Part shown: positions 43,526-51,401 of the stretch, in pieces
How the letters are laid out: each line of letters begins with the position of its first letter
Position numbering within the stretch: position 1 is the stretch's first letter
Assembly: GCA_002428985.1 (NCBI GenBank)
Contig: DIYL01000047.1
Location: forward strand, 186,001 to 250,000
Direction of reading: 5' to 3'
Length of the DNA stretch: 64,000 nucleotides
DNA from: Anaerolineales bacterium UBA6055
GTDB lineage: Bacteria; Chloroflexota; Anaerolineae; Aggregatilineales; Phototrophicaceae
Translations under genes and position numbers: made by a program
The notes under the pieces: model-generated
Database searches by the model: none
What the model was told of the DNA's origin: nothing
What the model saw: only the letters and a program-made list of their open reading frames with translations

Positions 43526-44101
43526 ATGTCCAATACAGAAACACTCGCCAAATTACGTAAAGCCGCTGAAAATCGTGACCCTGAACAATGTCAATTTTTG
43601 CTGAAAACCCTATTTTTAAACATGGATTTTTTCCTCGCGTTTGCAGTCGTGGTCGAACGCGCCCATTCCTTCTTAGACACATTTGAGCATTATTATCCTG
43701 AATCTAAATTTGCCCGTCAAATTTTGATGCAGATGGTCAATACTGGCACAGCACCTAGTAAACTCCCGCCAGAAGCGCTACGTGATTTTGAATATCCCGG
43801 AGCCGCCAATTATATGAAAGCCATTGCAGATATGGCACACGGATTACAAAATGGTCCCCTACCACCACGCATCGGCTATCTGGTCAGTGCGACGGTTAAT
43901 GCGATTATGGCGGAACTAGTTGAACATTATTACGGCGCAAATATGGAACAATGGGAGTTTGTCCGTAGTAATCCAACCGACCCTAAAACACGCGAAATTG
44001 CTTATGCATTTTGGACGAATGAAGATATTGCTCTGTTAGATACCGATCATTGGTTACAAGTTGCAGATAGTATTGAGAAGCACATGGAAAGGCAAATGTG
44101 A
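43526..44101 (+). CDS. hypothetical helical protein
   Basis: A 191-residue protein from MSNTETLAKLRK at 43526; an upstream in-frame ATG at 43406 would add 40 residues with no clear ribosome binding site. Mostly alpha-helical, with no signal peptide or membrane segment. No family recognised. Its stop codon overlaps the start of the next gene by 1 bp (TGATG), so the two are translationally coupled. Confidence 0.6.
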   Translation: MSNTETLAKLRKAAENRDPEQCQFLLKTLFLNMDFFLAFAVVVERAHSFLDTFEHYYPESKFARQILMQMVNTGTAPSKLPPEALRDFEYPGAANYMKAIADMAHGLQNGPLPPRIGYLVSATVNAIMAELVEHYYGANMEQWEFVRSNPTDPKTREIAYAFWTNEDIALLDTDHWLQVADSIEKHMERQM

Positions 44102-44562
44102 TGAAAGTTATTGCATTAATTGGATTAGTAGCAATCGAGAAGATTCAACTAACCGTCGACTTGGCGACCTATTACACATGGCAGACTGATAAAACTGTGA
44201 CCGTAATTGATAATGTCTCACGTTTAGCGATTGACCCTGCACAACTCAGTGATGAGCCACTGATTCGCGTGAAGGATGAGCTCAGGGAAACCCTCATTGA
44301 TCAGTTACCTCAAATTAATAGTGATGTGGTCATCGTAGCTGTATCCGAAGCCGCTGAACTCGATCAATTGTTTATTTCGCTCGATGTCATGACAGAAACA
44401 ATCGCCGATGTTGACCTTGTCACTGTCGGTTTAGTAGATTTGCGGACATGTGATTGCTTCCCGAATTTGCGGGTGAAGCTAGAAGATTATGCTGATATGC
44501 ATTTCCTCGCACCATTTAATGCGGAAGATATTATCGGGGTAATCGAGGGGGCTGTCGGTTAG
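44101..44562 (+). CDS. hypothetical alpha/beta protein
   Basis: A 153-residue protein coupled to the preceding gene (TGATG overlap; GGAAAGG upstream). The start MKVIALIGLVAIEKIQLTVDLATYYTWQ followed by VTVIDNVSRLAID resembles the first strand and helix of a nucleotide-binding fold of the ParA/CobW kind. The glycine-rich P-loop is not intact (GLVAIEK in place of GxxGxGKT), so ATP binding is doubtful. Later strands (DVVIVAVSEAAELDQLF) fit the same fold. Function unknown. Confidence 0.6.
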   Translation: MKVIALIGLVAIEKIQLTVDLATYYTWQTDKTVTVIDNVSRLAIDPAQLSDEPLIRVKDELRETLIDQLPQINSDVVIVAVSEAAELDQLFISLDVMTETIADVDLVTVGLVDLRTCDCFPNLRVKLEDYADMHFLAPFNAEDIIGVIEGAVG

Positions 44563-44571
44563 GCGGACTGA

Positions 44572-45069
44572 TTATATTGTTTTGGTGCGTTTTAATTTGC
44601 TATCGCTGAGTTCAATCAGATATTTTGTGGATACGCGTTGGCTGGCATAAACTGCAATCATGACCGACATGACCATGGTCAGATGCCATGTTTGTTCATC
44701 AATAATGAGTGCACCGAAGTCCCATAATCCACGCCCAACCAGTGTTGCGATGGTCAGCATCAAGGTGGTACTGCCCATCATAATACGAAAACGCGGTCTA
44801 TCGTTCACCTCACGAAACAGTAAGGCGGCAAATAGAATCATACCGAATCCGCTGGTAAATCCTGCTACTGTTCCGAACAAAATCCCCAAAGACGCCCCAC
44901 CAAATACGACCGCCCCGATATCAACAGGTAGACCGTAAAATGTCGGACGCTCTAATGTCGGGACGAGTAAGATGGTCAATGTGACTAATAAACCAGACGC
45001 ACCGCCTAATAAAAATCCATAGAGTGTCATCCGCTTAAGCATATTGGTCAGGCGAACGATAAGAGGCAT
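44572..45069 (-). CDS. paralogous four-helix membrane protein A
   Basis: A 165-residue integral membrane protein, one of five paralogues in this array. The shared N-terminal signature MxxYGxxxG begins helix 1 (MTLYGFLLGGASGLLVTL), a Gly-rich helix pair follows (GGASLGILFGTVAGFTSGFGM), and the end is MSVMIAVYASQRVSTKYLIELSDSKLK. The start directly abuts the stop of paralogue B. No known family recognised. The basic C-terminal tail should be cytoplasmic. Confidence 0.7.
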   Translation of the reverse strand: MPLIVRLTNMLKRMTLYGFLLGGASGLLVTLTILLVPTLERPTFYGLPVDIGAVVFGGASLGILFGTVAGFTSGFGMILFAALLFREVNDRPRFRIMMGSTTLMLTIATLVGRGLWDFGALIIDEQTWHLTMVMSVMIAVYASQRVSTKYLIELSDSKLKRTKTI

Positions 45070-45564
45070 TTAGACAGCGGCTTTCTGCTTGCGTTGCGAC
45101 CATTCTTGGACGTAAAAGCTGGATACACGTTGGCTGGCATAAACTGCGATGATGACTGACATTAAAATCATACCGTTCCAACCACTGCTATCGATACCAT
45201 CAATACGCAGATGCCATAATCCGGTGCTGAAGAATAGAGCCGTACAAATCGCTGTCATCACACCCATAACAGCTTTAAAGATGGGACGTGAGAAAATATC
45301 GGTGAAAAAGATACTAATTGCAACTGCCATACCGACACCGCTATAGAGCCCTGCGATCATACCGAAGATACCGCCGAAGATCATACCAAATACACCTATT
45401 GATAGTGTTTCGAGTAGAATGACGGGAAGCGTGCCACCAATAAATGTAAATTCACCAGATGTTAAAATCAGCGTTAGAGCAGATAGTGCGCCTGCCATAC
45501 CACCGAGGAAAATGCCATAAGTTGTCATATTAAGGACAAGTTTTGCTTTAAGGGGTAATCTCAT
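45070..45564 (-). CDS. paralogous four-helix membrane protein B
   Basis: A 164-residue paralogue of A: MTTYGIFLGGMAGALSAL, then GMIFGGIFGMIAGLYSGVGM, then MSVIIAVYASQRVSSFYVQEWSQRKQK. GAGG precedes the ATG. It is the first gene of the A-B pair; a 177-bp spacer separates the pair from the HD gene upstream, so it may have its own promoter. Confidence 0.7.
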   Translation of the reverse strand: MRLPLKAKLVLNMTTYGIFLGGMAGALSALTLILTSGEFTFIGGTLPVILLETLSIGVFGMIFGGIFGMIAGLYSGVGMAVAISIFFTDIFSRPIFKAVMGVMTAICTALFFSTGLWHLRIDGIDSSGWNGMILMSVIIAVYASQRVSSFYVQEWSQRKQKAAV

Positions 45565-45741
45565 TGTTTTGCCTCTCTAAGTTATATGAATAAAATTAAA
45601 TGATCGTCATGTGTAGTAAATGAGACCTATATTGTTTTTCCATCAATCTTATTATCTATCCTTGTATACGGTTTGGTATGGATAAGCTATAGCCAATTTG
45701 AAATCCAGTACCAATTTGTTGACGCAAGGCTGTGTATTGTC

Positions 45742-46365
45742 TTACGAATTCAAGGGTTTCGATAATTGCTCATAGGCGTCTTTTAACCACGGATGGATAA
45801 CGACGAGCCCATCTCTTTTTTGCCACAAATAGTCTAGATATACAAGCGTTGCTGCATCTAAAGACTGTTCCAATCCTGCTAGAATTTTCTCTAGATAGGG
45901 TGGCTCACCGTCTTGATCCCATTTGATCTTATCGGCTACAAAAACCACTTTATCCAGTGCCGACGCATCCTTCTTTAAGGTCGTATGACACCCAATTGCA
46001 CTGAGTACCGCTTCATTAGTTACACCAAAGATGTGCCGTGCCATCACCTTCGATATACGTTGATGGATAATCAGAGGTAATGTTCGTTCTTCTGGCAATA
46101 CCACAATATCAAGGGCTTCAGCGACAGCGATGCGCTCTGCATTCGGGAATACTGCGCTTACATCATGAATCCACGCCGCCTGAACTGCTAACGCTGCATC
46201 TTCCCCAAATCGTTCAGCAAGTTTCTTCGCCTCAACAGCAACTTGCCCCGAATGTTGAAGCGTGTGATGAAACCCATGAAATGTCAAAAATGCTATTACA
46301 TCCGTACGGACATCACCTGTGAGTGTCACATCTTTCGTTACTTGTTTTAAGATGTCATATTGCAT
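45742..46365 (-). CDS. YqeK-like HD-domain hydrolase
   Basis: A 207-residue metal-dependent phosphohydrolase. FHHTLQHSGQVAVEAKKLAERFG supplies the first His, AAWIHDVSA the HD pair, and IIHQRISKVMARHIFGVTNEAVLSAIGCHTT with FVADKI the remaining ligands. The order matches YqeK, which splits diadenosine tetraphosphate (Ap4A) symmetrically. It differs from the usual setting beside nadD and rsfS: here it starts 5 nt after a membrane paralogue stop and is clearly in that operon. Confidence 0.8.
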   Translation of the reverse strand: MQYDILKQVTKDVTLTGDVRTDVIAFLTFHGFHHTLQHSGQVAVEAKKLAERFGEDAALAVQAAWIHDVSAVFPNAERIAVAEALDIVVLPEERTLPLIIHQRISKVMARHIFGVTNEAVLSAIGCHTTLKKDASALDKVVFVADKIKWDQDGEPPYLEKILAGLEQSLDAATLVYLDYLWQKRDGLVVIHPWLKDAYEQLSKPLNS

Positions 46366-46370
46366 CTGAC

Positions 46371-46871
46371 TTATGCTTTAGACTTACGACCGTTAGTGGC
46401 ATAGATATAGTTGCGTGCCACAATTTGACTGACATAAACAAAGATGATTACCGACATTGCAATCGATGTCATCCACGCACCTGTATTCGCCATATAGTCA
46501 AGCGCGACTGTCATAGGCAACACGGTACTCATCAAGACAATTCCGGTGATGATGGCTGTGAGTGACCCGATAATTGCTTTATAGAGTCGCGGCTTGTGAA
46601 TTTTGCGGAATGCCAGCAAACTCACAAATCCCAGCGCGACACCATTTGTTAACCCCGCCAAGCTACCGTAAAATCCGCCAAAGGCAACACCAATAATGAT
46701 CAATGCAAAGAATGCTTCGCCAATGTCATGCAGTGGCATATCGACGTTCATCTGAAGATGGGACGGTAACGTAATTGTGAATACACTCAACAGACCTGCA
46801 ATAATGCCGAGCATCACCCCGTATCCAATCATACGGAGGACGATACCCGCAATCGGGGGATAATCGTTCAT
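46371..46871 (-). CDS. paralogous four-helix membrane protein C
   Basis: A 166-residue paralogue: MIGYGVMLGIIAGLLSVF, GVAFGGFYGSLAGLTNGVAL, MSVIIFVYVSQIVARNYIY with a basic end. Its start overlaps the stop of paralogue D by 4 bp (ATGA) and its stop lies 5 nt before the HD gene, so it links the two in one translational unit. Confidence 0.7.
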   Translation of the reverse strand: MNDYPPIAGIVLRMIGYGVMLGIIAGLLSVFTITLPSHLQMNVDMPLHDIGEAFFALIIIGVAFGGFYGSLAGLTNGVALGFVSLLAFRKIHKPRLYKAIIGSLTAIITGIVLMSTVLPMTVALDYMANTGAWMTSIAMSVIIFVYVSQIVARNYIYATNGRKSKA

Positions 46872-47374
46872 ACAGCTTTCTCTTTTTCCTTACGATTTGA
46901 TAATTCAATGATATATTTGCCTGCCGCGATTTGGCTAGCATAAACGGCAATCCCGACCGATAGCAACATCGCGAGTAACCATGTGATATTATTCGAGTCG
47001 ATTTCCATACCGAGGTCCCATAAGCCAAAACCAAAGAAGACAAATCCGGTGCAAAACGCCGTGATTGCGCCCATGATATATTTATAGGTTTTGGGATTAC
47101 GGACGATGCGATACCCTAAACCTGTAACAACAGTCATGACGATACCCGAAAATAATCCGGCGATGCTACCATAGATACCACCAAAAATTGCACCATATAT
47201 ACCGCCAAACATCAACCCACCCATGGCAGATTCAATAATGTCATTGCTAGGTGGTGTGGTAAAGATAACAATCGCCAGAGCCGCACCCACAAGCATTCCC
47301 GCGAATATACCGAGGACAAGACCATAGATTGTCATGCGTCCGAATAATTTTAGTAAGCTGTCAAATAATTGCAT
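46868..47374 (-). CDS. paralogous four-helix membrane protein D
   Basis: A 168-residue paralogue: MTIYGLVLGIFAGMLVGA, GLMFGGIYGAIFGGIYGSIAGLFSG, MLLSVGIAVYASQIAAGKYIIELSNRKEK. The repeated G-x-x-x-G and GGIYG motifs favour tight helix packing or oligomers. It lies 12 nt downstream of paralogue E and overlaps C. Confidence 0.7.
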   Translation of the reverse strand: MQLFDSLLKLFGRMTIYGLVLGIFAGMLVGAALAIVIFTTPPSNDIIESAMGGLMFGGIYGAIFGGIYGSIAGLFSGIVMTVVTGLGYRIVRNPKTYKYIMGAITAFCTGFVFFGFGLWDLGMEIDSNNITWLLAMLLSVGIAVYASQIAAGKYIIELSNRKEKEKAV

Positions 47375-47386
47375 GTGATGTCTATC

Positions 47387-47899
47387 CTATCTCTGATCTT
47401 CGACATAAACTTTGGCATACGCCGGTTTTAGCTTGACACTGTGTTGATTGATGTACGAGTTAACTGCGAGTGTGCTGACAATCAATGCGCCGATAACCGA
47501 CAAAACCATCGCCCATACCCATGACGGATAGGTGTGGATGTCCCATATAAATGGACGACCAACCGCATACGCCACATGAAAAAAGACAAATAACGTCATC
47601 GCAACAGTGAATCCAGCTGATAGCAGTTTGTGGAGGGTGCGAAATCGCGCCTGCTTAAACCATATCGCCGTGATAGTCGCTACACCTAAACCAGATAGAA
47701 AACCGGATACAAGTCCAAAGAAACCGCCGACCATCGTTGTTGCTAACATCCCAACCATAACCAGTAAAATATTCATCTCAAAAAATGGATTGTAAGTAAG
47801 TGCTACAAACCCTGCACCGAGTAACCCACCACCGACTGCACCAATTAATCCACCATACATCGTCATCTGTAACCGAATCGTACCAAACTGTAAATCCAT
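47387..47899 (-). CDS. paralogous four-helix membrane protein E
   Basis: A 170-residue paralogue and the most diverged: MTMYGGLIGAVGGGLLGA, GGFFGLVSGFLSGLGVATI, AMVLSVIGALIVSTLAVNSYINQHSVKL. It is the promoter-proximal gene of the array. No ribosome binding site stands out before its ATG. The spacer upstream (47900-48081) holds the divergent promoters for it and the nitroreductase. Confidence 0.68.
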   Translation of the reverse strand: MDLQFGTIRLQMTMYGGLIGAVGGGLLGAGFVALTYNPFFEMNILLVMVGMLATTMVGGFFGLVSGFLSGLGVATITAIWFKQARFRTLHKLLSAGFTVAMTLFVFFHVAYAVGRPFIWDIHTYPSWVWAMVLSVIGALIVSTLAVNSYINQHSVKLKPAYAKVYVEDQR

Positions 47900-48081
47900 A
47901 CCGTAATAACCTATAAACTATTTTCTTTGATGAGGTATTCACACTCTATATAGTATACGCAAAATATGATGAATTACTTAAACTCTAAGAAATATTGCCA
48001 TAGATGATATGACGTAATAATTGATAGCTGTCACCGCGTCAGGCATAATGTACAGAGTAAACACAAAATGGAGCATAAACC

Positions 48082-48696
48082 GTGACATTAATTGAAAAAC
48101 CCGCTGAGACCAACATCTATTTGAATGACCTAATCGCACGGCGTTATAGTCCGCGTGCATTTGACCCGAACAAAAGCATTGAGCACGATAAACTCTTGAG
48201 CATCTTAGAAGCGGCACGTTGGGCAGCATCATCCAGCAACTTGCAACCGTGGCGTTTTATCGTCGCACCAAAGGAAAACGAAACAGAATTTAACAAGATC
48301 TTATCCGTGATTAAAGAGGGCAATATCCCATGGGCAAAAAATGCGGGTGTGCTCATGATCGGTGTGATCAATAAATATCGTCGCCCTGATGTATTAAACC
48401 GCCATGCTAGCCATGATTTAGGCGCAGCTATCGGGCAGATGGTATTGCAAGCACTCGAACATGATATTTATGTCCGCCAGATGGGTGGTTTCTTCCCCGA
48501 TAAAGCGCGCGAAGTTTATAACATTCCTGAAGAGTTCGAAGCGTATACGGCAATTGCATTCGGCTACAAAACATCCGACTTGAGCCACTTGACCGATGCA
48601 CACCGCGAACGTGAAATGGCACAACGTGAACGTCAACCAATGGAATCATTCGTCTTTAATGGCGATTGGGAACAAACCGCTGATTTCCTCAAGTAA
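48082..48696 (+). CDS. cytoplasmic nitroreductase family protein
   Basis: A 204-residue FMN-dependent NAD(P)H oxidoreductase. LIARRYSPRAFDPNKSIEHDKLLSILEAARWAASSSNLQPWRFIV is the FMN-binding N-terminal block, and MVLQALEHDIYVRQMGGF with TAIAFGY completes the fold. The start is GTG at 48082 with GGAG upstream. Unlike the protein at 7189 it has no export signal. A strong UUCG-loop terminator follows. Confidence 0.9.
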   Translation: MTLIEKPAETNIYLNDLIARRYSPRAFDPNKSIEHDKLLSILEAARWAASSSNLQPWRFIVAPKENETEFNKILSVIKEGNIPWAKNAGVLMIGVINKYRRPDVLNRHASHDLGAAIGQMVLQALEHDIYVRQMGGFFPDKAREVYNIPEEFEAYTAIAFGYKTSDLSHLTDAHREREMAQRERQPMESFVFNGDWEQTADFLK

Positions 48697-48725
48697 GCCG
48701 AACATCAAGTTAATCTGAAACAGTC

Positions 48726-48752
48726 AAACGCTCTACTTCGGTAGGGCGTTTT
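48726..48752 (+). terminator. intrinsic terminator with TTCG tetraloop
   Basis: Stem AACGCTCTAC / GTAGGGCGTT (one T-G pair) closed by TTCG and followed by TTT. It ends the nitroreductase gene. A near-identical copy ends the next gene at 49651-49679. Confidence 0.88.
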
Positions 48753-48862
48753 ATGTTTATCGATTCATAAAAGCGACATTGACTAAAAATTGGTGTGATC
48801 ATTGAAGTATGTTACTATTCCTAAAATCTATATTGGAATAATTTATTTGGAAAGATAATGTT

Positions 48863-49630
48863 ATGAAACGCTTATTGATATTTTTAATGCTCATGCTCAC
48901 TGTTTTGATGCTGTATGGTACATCAATTGCACATGATGATGAGGACTCTGATCATAGTGATGCCGAAGATAAACAAGGATTCATTATCGCCAGCCCAATC
49001 AGTGGAAGCGAAGTAGCGACCACCTTCACTGTTGTTATTGAATCGTCTGATATGGAATTGAGTGACGATGCCCATCCTCATTTGTATATTACCGAATTAG
49101 ACACAGAATTTGAGCTTACCGAATCTGAATCCGAAAATATTGTAAGTACATGCGAAGAACTAAGTCATGACGATGACGATCATGCACACGGTGATGATGA
49201 TCATGCACATGACGATCACGACCATGATGACGACCACGACCACGCGCACGACGACGAAGATGACCACGCTCATGATGACGAAGACGATCACGCACACGAC
49301 GAAGATGACCATACCCATGATGACGAAGATGATCACGCGCATGACGATGACGATGATGATCATGCCCACGACGACGATGACGATGACCATGCCCATGATG
49401 ACGATCACGCTCATGATGACGATGATGACCACGCGCATGACGATGAAATGGAATCAGAAGTAGCTGAGGTGATTATGATTGATACGTTTGATACAATTGA
49501 CTGTGTTATGGTGACGCTTGATCCAGGTGTCTATACCGTCATGCTAGAGATTGCAGACAATATCCACATGGCGCGCGAAGGTGATGCATTTACCGATGAA
49601 ATTACAATTCAAGTGGTTGAGTCGGAATAA
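48863..49630 (+). CDS. secreted His/Asp-rich metal-binding-like protein
   Basis: A 255-residue exported protein. The signal peptide covers about residues 1-23 (ending TSIAHDD). A beta-rich domain (GFIIASPISGSEVATTFTVVIES) is interrupted by about 95 residues of DDHAHDD-type repeats with about two dozen His. The domain then resumes (VMVTLDPGVYTVMLEIADNIHM...ITIQVVE). The His/Asp loop should bind zinc, nickel or copper, as in the loops of ZnuA-like proteins. The repeat DNA (about 49165-49445) is a GAT/CAC minisatellite likely to vary in length. GGAAAG precedes the ATG, and its own terminator follows. Confidence 0.8.
   Translation: MKRLLIFLMLMLTVLMLYGTSIAHDDEDSDHSDAEDKQGFIIASPISGSEVATTFTVVIESSDMELSDDAHPHLYITELDTEFELTESESENIVSTCEELSHDDDDHAHGDDDHAHDDHDHDDDHDHAHDDEDDHAHDDEDDHAHDEDDHTHDDEDDHAHDDDDDDHAHDDDDDDHAHDDDHAHDDDDDHAHDDEMESEVAEVIMIDTFDTIDCVMVTLDPGVYTVMLEIADNIHMAREGDAFTDEITIQVVESE
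49165..49445 (+). repeat. GAYGAYCAYGCNCAY minisatellite encoding the His/Asp repeats
   Basis: Degenerate tandem units of 12-21 bp built from GAC/GAT and CAC/CAT codons. The periodicity keeps other frames open on both strands, which produces long shadow ORFs of Met/Thr/Ile/Val only. Slippage would change the number of His pairs without frameshift. Confidence 0.75.
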
Positions 49631-49650
49631 AATAACCGCGATAAAATCAA

Positions 49651-49679
49651 AAAACGCTCTACTTCAGTAGGGCGTTTTT
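49651..49679 (+). terminator. intrinsic terminator after the His/Asp-rich gene
   Basis: Stem AACGCTCTAC / GTAGGGCGTT with a TTCA loop, a run of A before and T after. It differs from the terminator at 48726 by one loop base, so the two are recent copies. Confidence 0.88.
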
Positions 49680-49731
49680 ATTTTGAGATCTGTAAACGGA
49701 GTGGTTTTCTACGTCAGGTTGCAATGGGCGA

Positions 49732-50490
49732 CTAACCTACGTTGTTAATCAAACCACCATCAATCGCTAGCTCTTCACCATTAATGAAGGCTGCATCACT
49801 ACTCAGCAGGAACGCTGTTGCTCGTGCAATATCTTCACCGGCACCAAAGCGTTTAAGCGGTACCCGACTCATCATATGTGACGCGAAACCATCGAGTTGT
49901 GCCTCATCCATGCCGAGCTTACCATAGATAGGTGTAGATATCGGACCAGGTGCCACTGCGTTGACACGGATTCCTAGCTCTGCTAGCTCAACGGAAAGTG
50001 AACGAACGATGGAACGGAGAGCTCCCTTGCTACCACCATAGGCTGCGGCATTGCCCATACCCACCTCATGAACCACTGATGTATTGAATACGAGCGCTCC
50101 ACCTTCGTTGAGGAGCGGTACTAACTTTTGCGCTAGGAAGTAAGGTCCCTTTACATTGATATTAAACAAATTATCAAACTGAGTTTCTGTCCAAGTTTCA
50201 AGCGGTGCAAAAGGTGCGATGCCTGCATTGATGAATGCACCATCAATCTTCCCATACGCTACTTGGATATGATTGGCCAATGCAGTGATTGCCTCGAGGT
50301 CACCAGCATCCGAAGCGATAAACTCGACGTTGGGTGGTGCTACTTGCTTAGCTGCTTCTAGTGTTTCTGGTGATCGTCCAGTTGCAATAATCGTCGCGCC
50401 AGCTTCAGCTAGATGCGCGACTGTTGCTGCGCCAATGCCGGTTGTACCACCTGTGACAAGATATGTTTTGTTTTCATGTATAGAACTCAT
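49732..50490 (-). CDS. short-chain dehydrogenase/reductase
   Basis: A 252-residue classical SDR. TGGTTGIG at 13-20 binds NAD(P), NAGIAPF and FNTSVVHEVG supply the NAG motif and Ser, and YGGSK the Tyr and Lys. AGFGAGEDIARATAFLLSS...GEELAIDGG is the usual C-terminus. AAGGAG precedes the ATG. A palindromic box (50536-50558) lies just upstream and matches boxes near the Rrf2 gene, so Rrf2 control is likely. Substrate unknown. Confidence 0.92.
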   Translation of the reverse strand: MSSIHENKTYLVTGGTTGIGAATVAHLAEAGATIIATGRSPETLEAAKQVAPPNVEFIASDAGDLEAITALANHIQVAYGKIDGAFINAGIAPFAPLETWTETQFDNLFNINVKGPYFLAQKLVPLLNEGGALVFNTSVVHEVGMGNAAAYGGSKGALRSIVRSLSVELAELGIRVNAVAPGPISTPIYGKLGMDEAQLDGFASHMMSRVPLKRFGAGEDIARATAFLLSSDAAFINGEELAIDGGLINNVG

Positions 50491-50535
50491 TATAGTCTCC
50501 TTGGTTTATCAGTTCATTACTTTTGCGAAATTTAT

Positions 50536-50558
50536 ATAGTTACTTTTAAAGTAACTAT
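50536..50558. promoter_or_regulatory. Rrf2-type box 1, upstream of the SDR gene
   Basis: A perfect 11-1-11 palindrome with arms ATAGTTACTTT / AAAGTAACTAT, 46 bp before the SDR start. It is the best-conserved of three copies. Confidence 0.7.
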
Positions 50559-50614
50559 TGCGGATAAAAAAAGATATTACATATACGTCATGCGCTAATT
50601 TCGTATCATGCCCC

Positions 50615-50662
50615 CTACATTGTTGCCTCCACATATACCGTTTTACCATCTGTAGAATTCAT
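50615..50662 (-). CDS. 15-codon mini-ORF with strong ribosome binding site (leader peptide or gene remnant)
   Basis: ATG AAT TCT ACA... encodes MNSTDGKTVYVEATM and a TAG. AGGAGAG lies at the right distance upstream, and the second operator box sits 50 bp before it. The context is that of a real gene start cut short. It could be the 5' end of a deleted gene or a leader peptide upstream of the SDR gene. Confidence 0.4.
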   Translation of the reverse strand: MNSTDGKTVYVEATM

Positions 50663-50711
50663 AAAACTCTCCTGATAGTTTGCTATCTCAATGTTTTTCT
50701 AAAGAATCTAT

Positions 50712-50734
50712 ATAGTTACTTTTAGAGTAACTAT
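50712..50734. promoter_or_regulatory. Rrf2-type box 2
   Basis: ATAGTTACTTT-T-AGAGTAACTAT, one mismatch from box 1. It lies between the Rrf2 stop and the mini-ORF, upstream of the latter. Confidence 0.65.
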
Positions 50735-50749
50735 TATAGGCAAAAAATA

Positions 50750-51160
50750 TCACATACTTTTCATGACATCTTCAAGTGTCGTCTTTTTGAGGTGATCTCG
50801 CATCGCATCTTCTGCGCCACTAAAAACACACTCTAACGCACCACCGATGCCACGACTTACTTGGCAAGCCTTATATGGTTCTCGCGTTGATCTCTTTAGA
50901 AGAGGTTCTTGCACAACCGCATCCAACACATCAGCCATATTGATGGAGTGGGTTGGTTTAGCTAGACGCGAACCTCCTTGAGGTCCGGGTTTAGTCACTA
51001 TAAGCCCTGCATCAGATAGTTGTGAGAGCAAGCGTCGCACGAGTCCGGGATTGGTTTGAATACTCTCAGCCATTGTCCCAGACGTGACCCACTCGCCTTC
51101 ATAAAATGCCATTACAGCCAACATATGGGTTGCTGTAGCATATGTTAAATCGTATGCCAT
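50750..51160 (-). CDS. Rrf2 family transcriptional regulator
   Basis: A 136-residue winged-helix regulator of the Rrf2/YwnA type: YATATHMLAVMAFYEGEWVTSGTMAESIQTNPGLVRRLLSQLSDAGLIVTKPGPQGGSRLAKP. Only two cysteines (in CQVSRGIGGALEC) are present, short of the three that hold an Fe-S cluster in IscR or NsrR, so it is probably a redox- or ligand-responsive member like YwnA or CymR. Box 3 upstream of its start suggests autoregulation. Confidence 0.88.
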   Translation of the reverse strand: MAYDLTYATATHMLAVMAFYEGEWVTSGTMAESIQTNPGLVRRLLSQLSDAGLIVTKPGPQGGSRLAKPTHSINMADVLDAVVQEPLLKRSTREPYKACQVSRGIGGALECVFSGAEDAMRDHLKKTTLEDVMKSM

Positions 51161-51184
51161 TGTTACTTAGATTCTTTATCTCAA

Positions 51185-51207
51185 TTAGTTACTTTTAGAA
51201 TAACTGA
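51185..51207. promoter_or_regulatory. Rrf2-type box 3, upstream of the Rrf2 gene
   Basis: TTAGTTACTTT-T-AGAATAACTGA aligns with boxes 1 and 2 without gaps and lies 25 bp before the rrf2 start. It is the most diverged of the three. Confidence 0.6.
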
Positions 51208-51401
51208 TTAAGGTGAAGATGTCAAGCTTTATTTTTAATTTTGATGAAATTTGACTTTTTTGAACAAGATAAGAACATATCTTTGATGCCATCACGTGTT
51301 ATCAATTCAGTTTGAATCTTATTGCAGATGACGCACACCTTTTGTGATGTTTAAGATTTTGTGTCACACTTAGTCTGATGCTGGGAGATGGAGTGAAACA
51401 C

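Noticed and set aside
45742..46365. HD-GYP cyclic-di-GMP phosphodiesterase
   Set aside because: There is no GYP motif, and the His spacing fits YqeK-type HD hydrolases instead.
49160..49463. Long open frames on both strands across the His/Asp repeat
   Set aside because: They consist almost only of Met, Thr, Ile and Val because GAT/CAC repeat codons lack stops in other frames. The signal peptide and flanking domain fix the real frame at 48863-49630.
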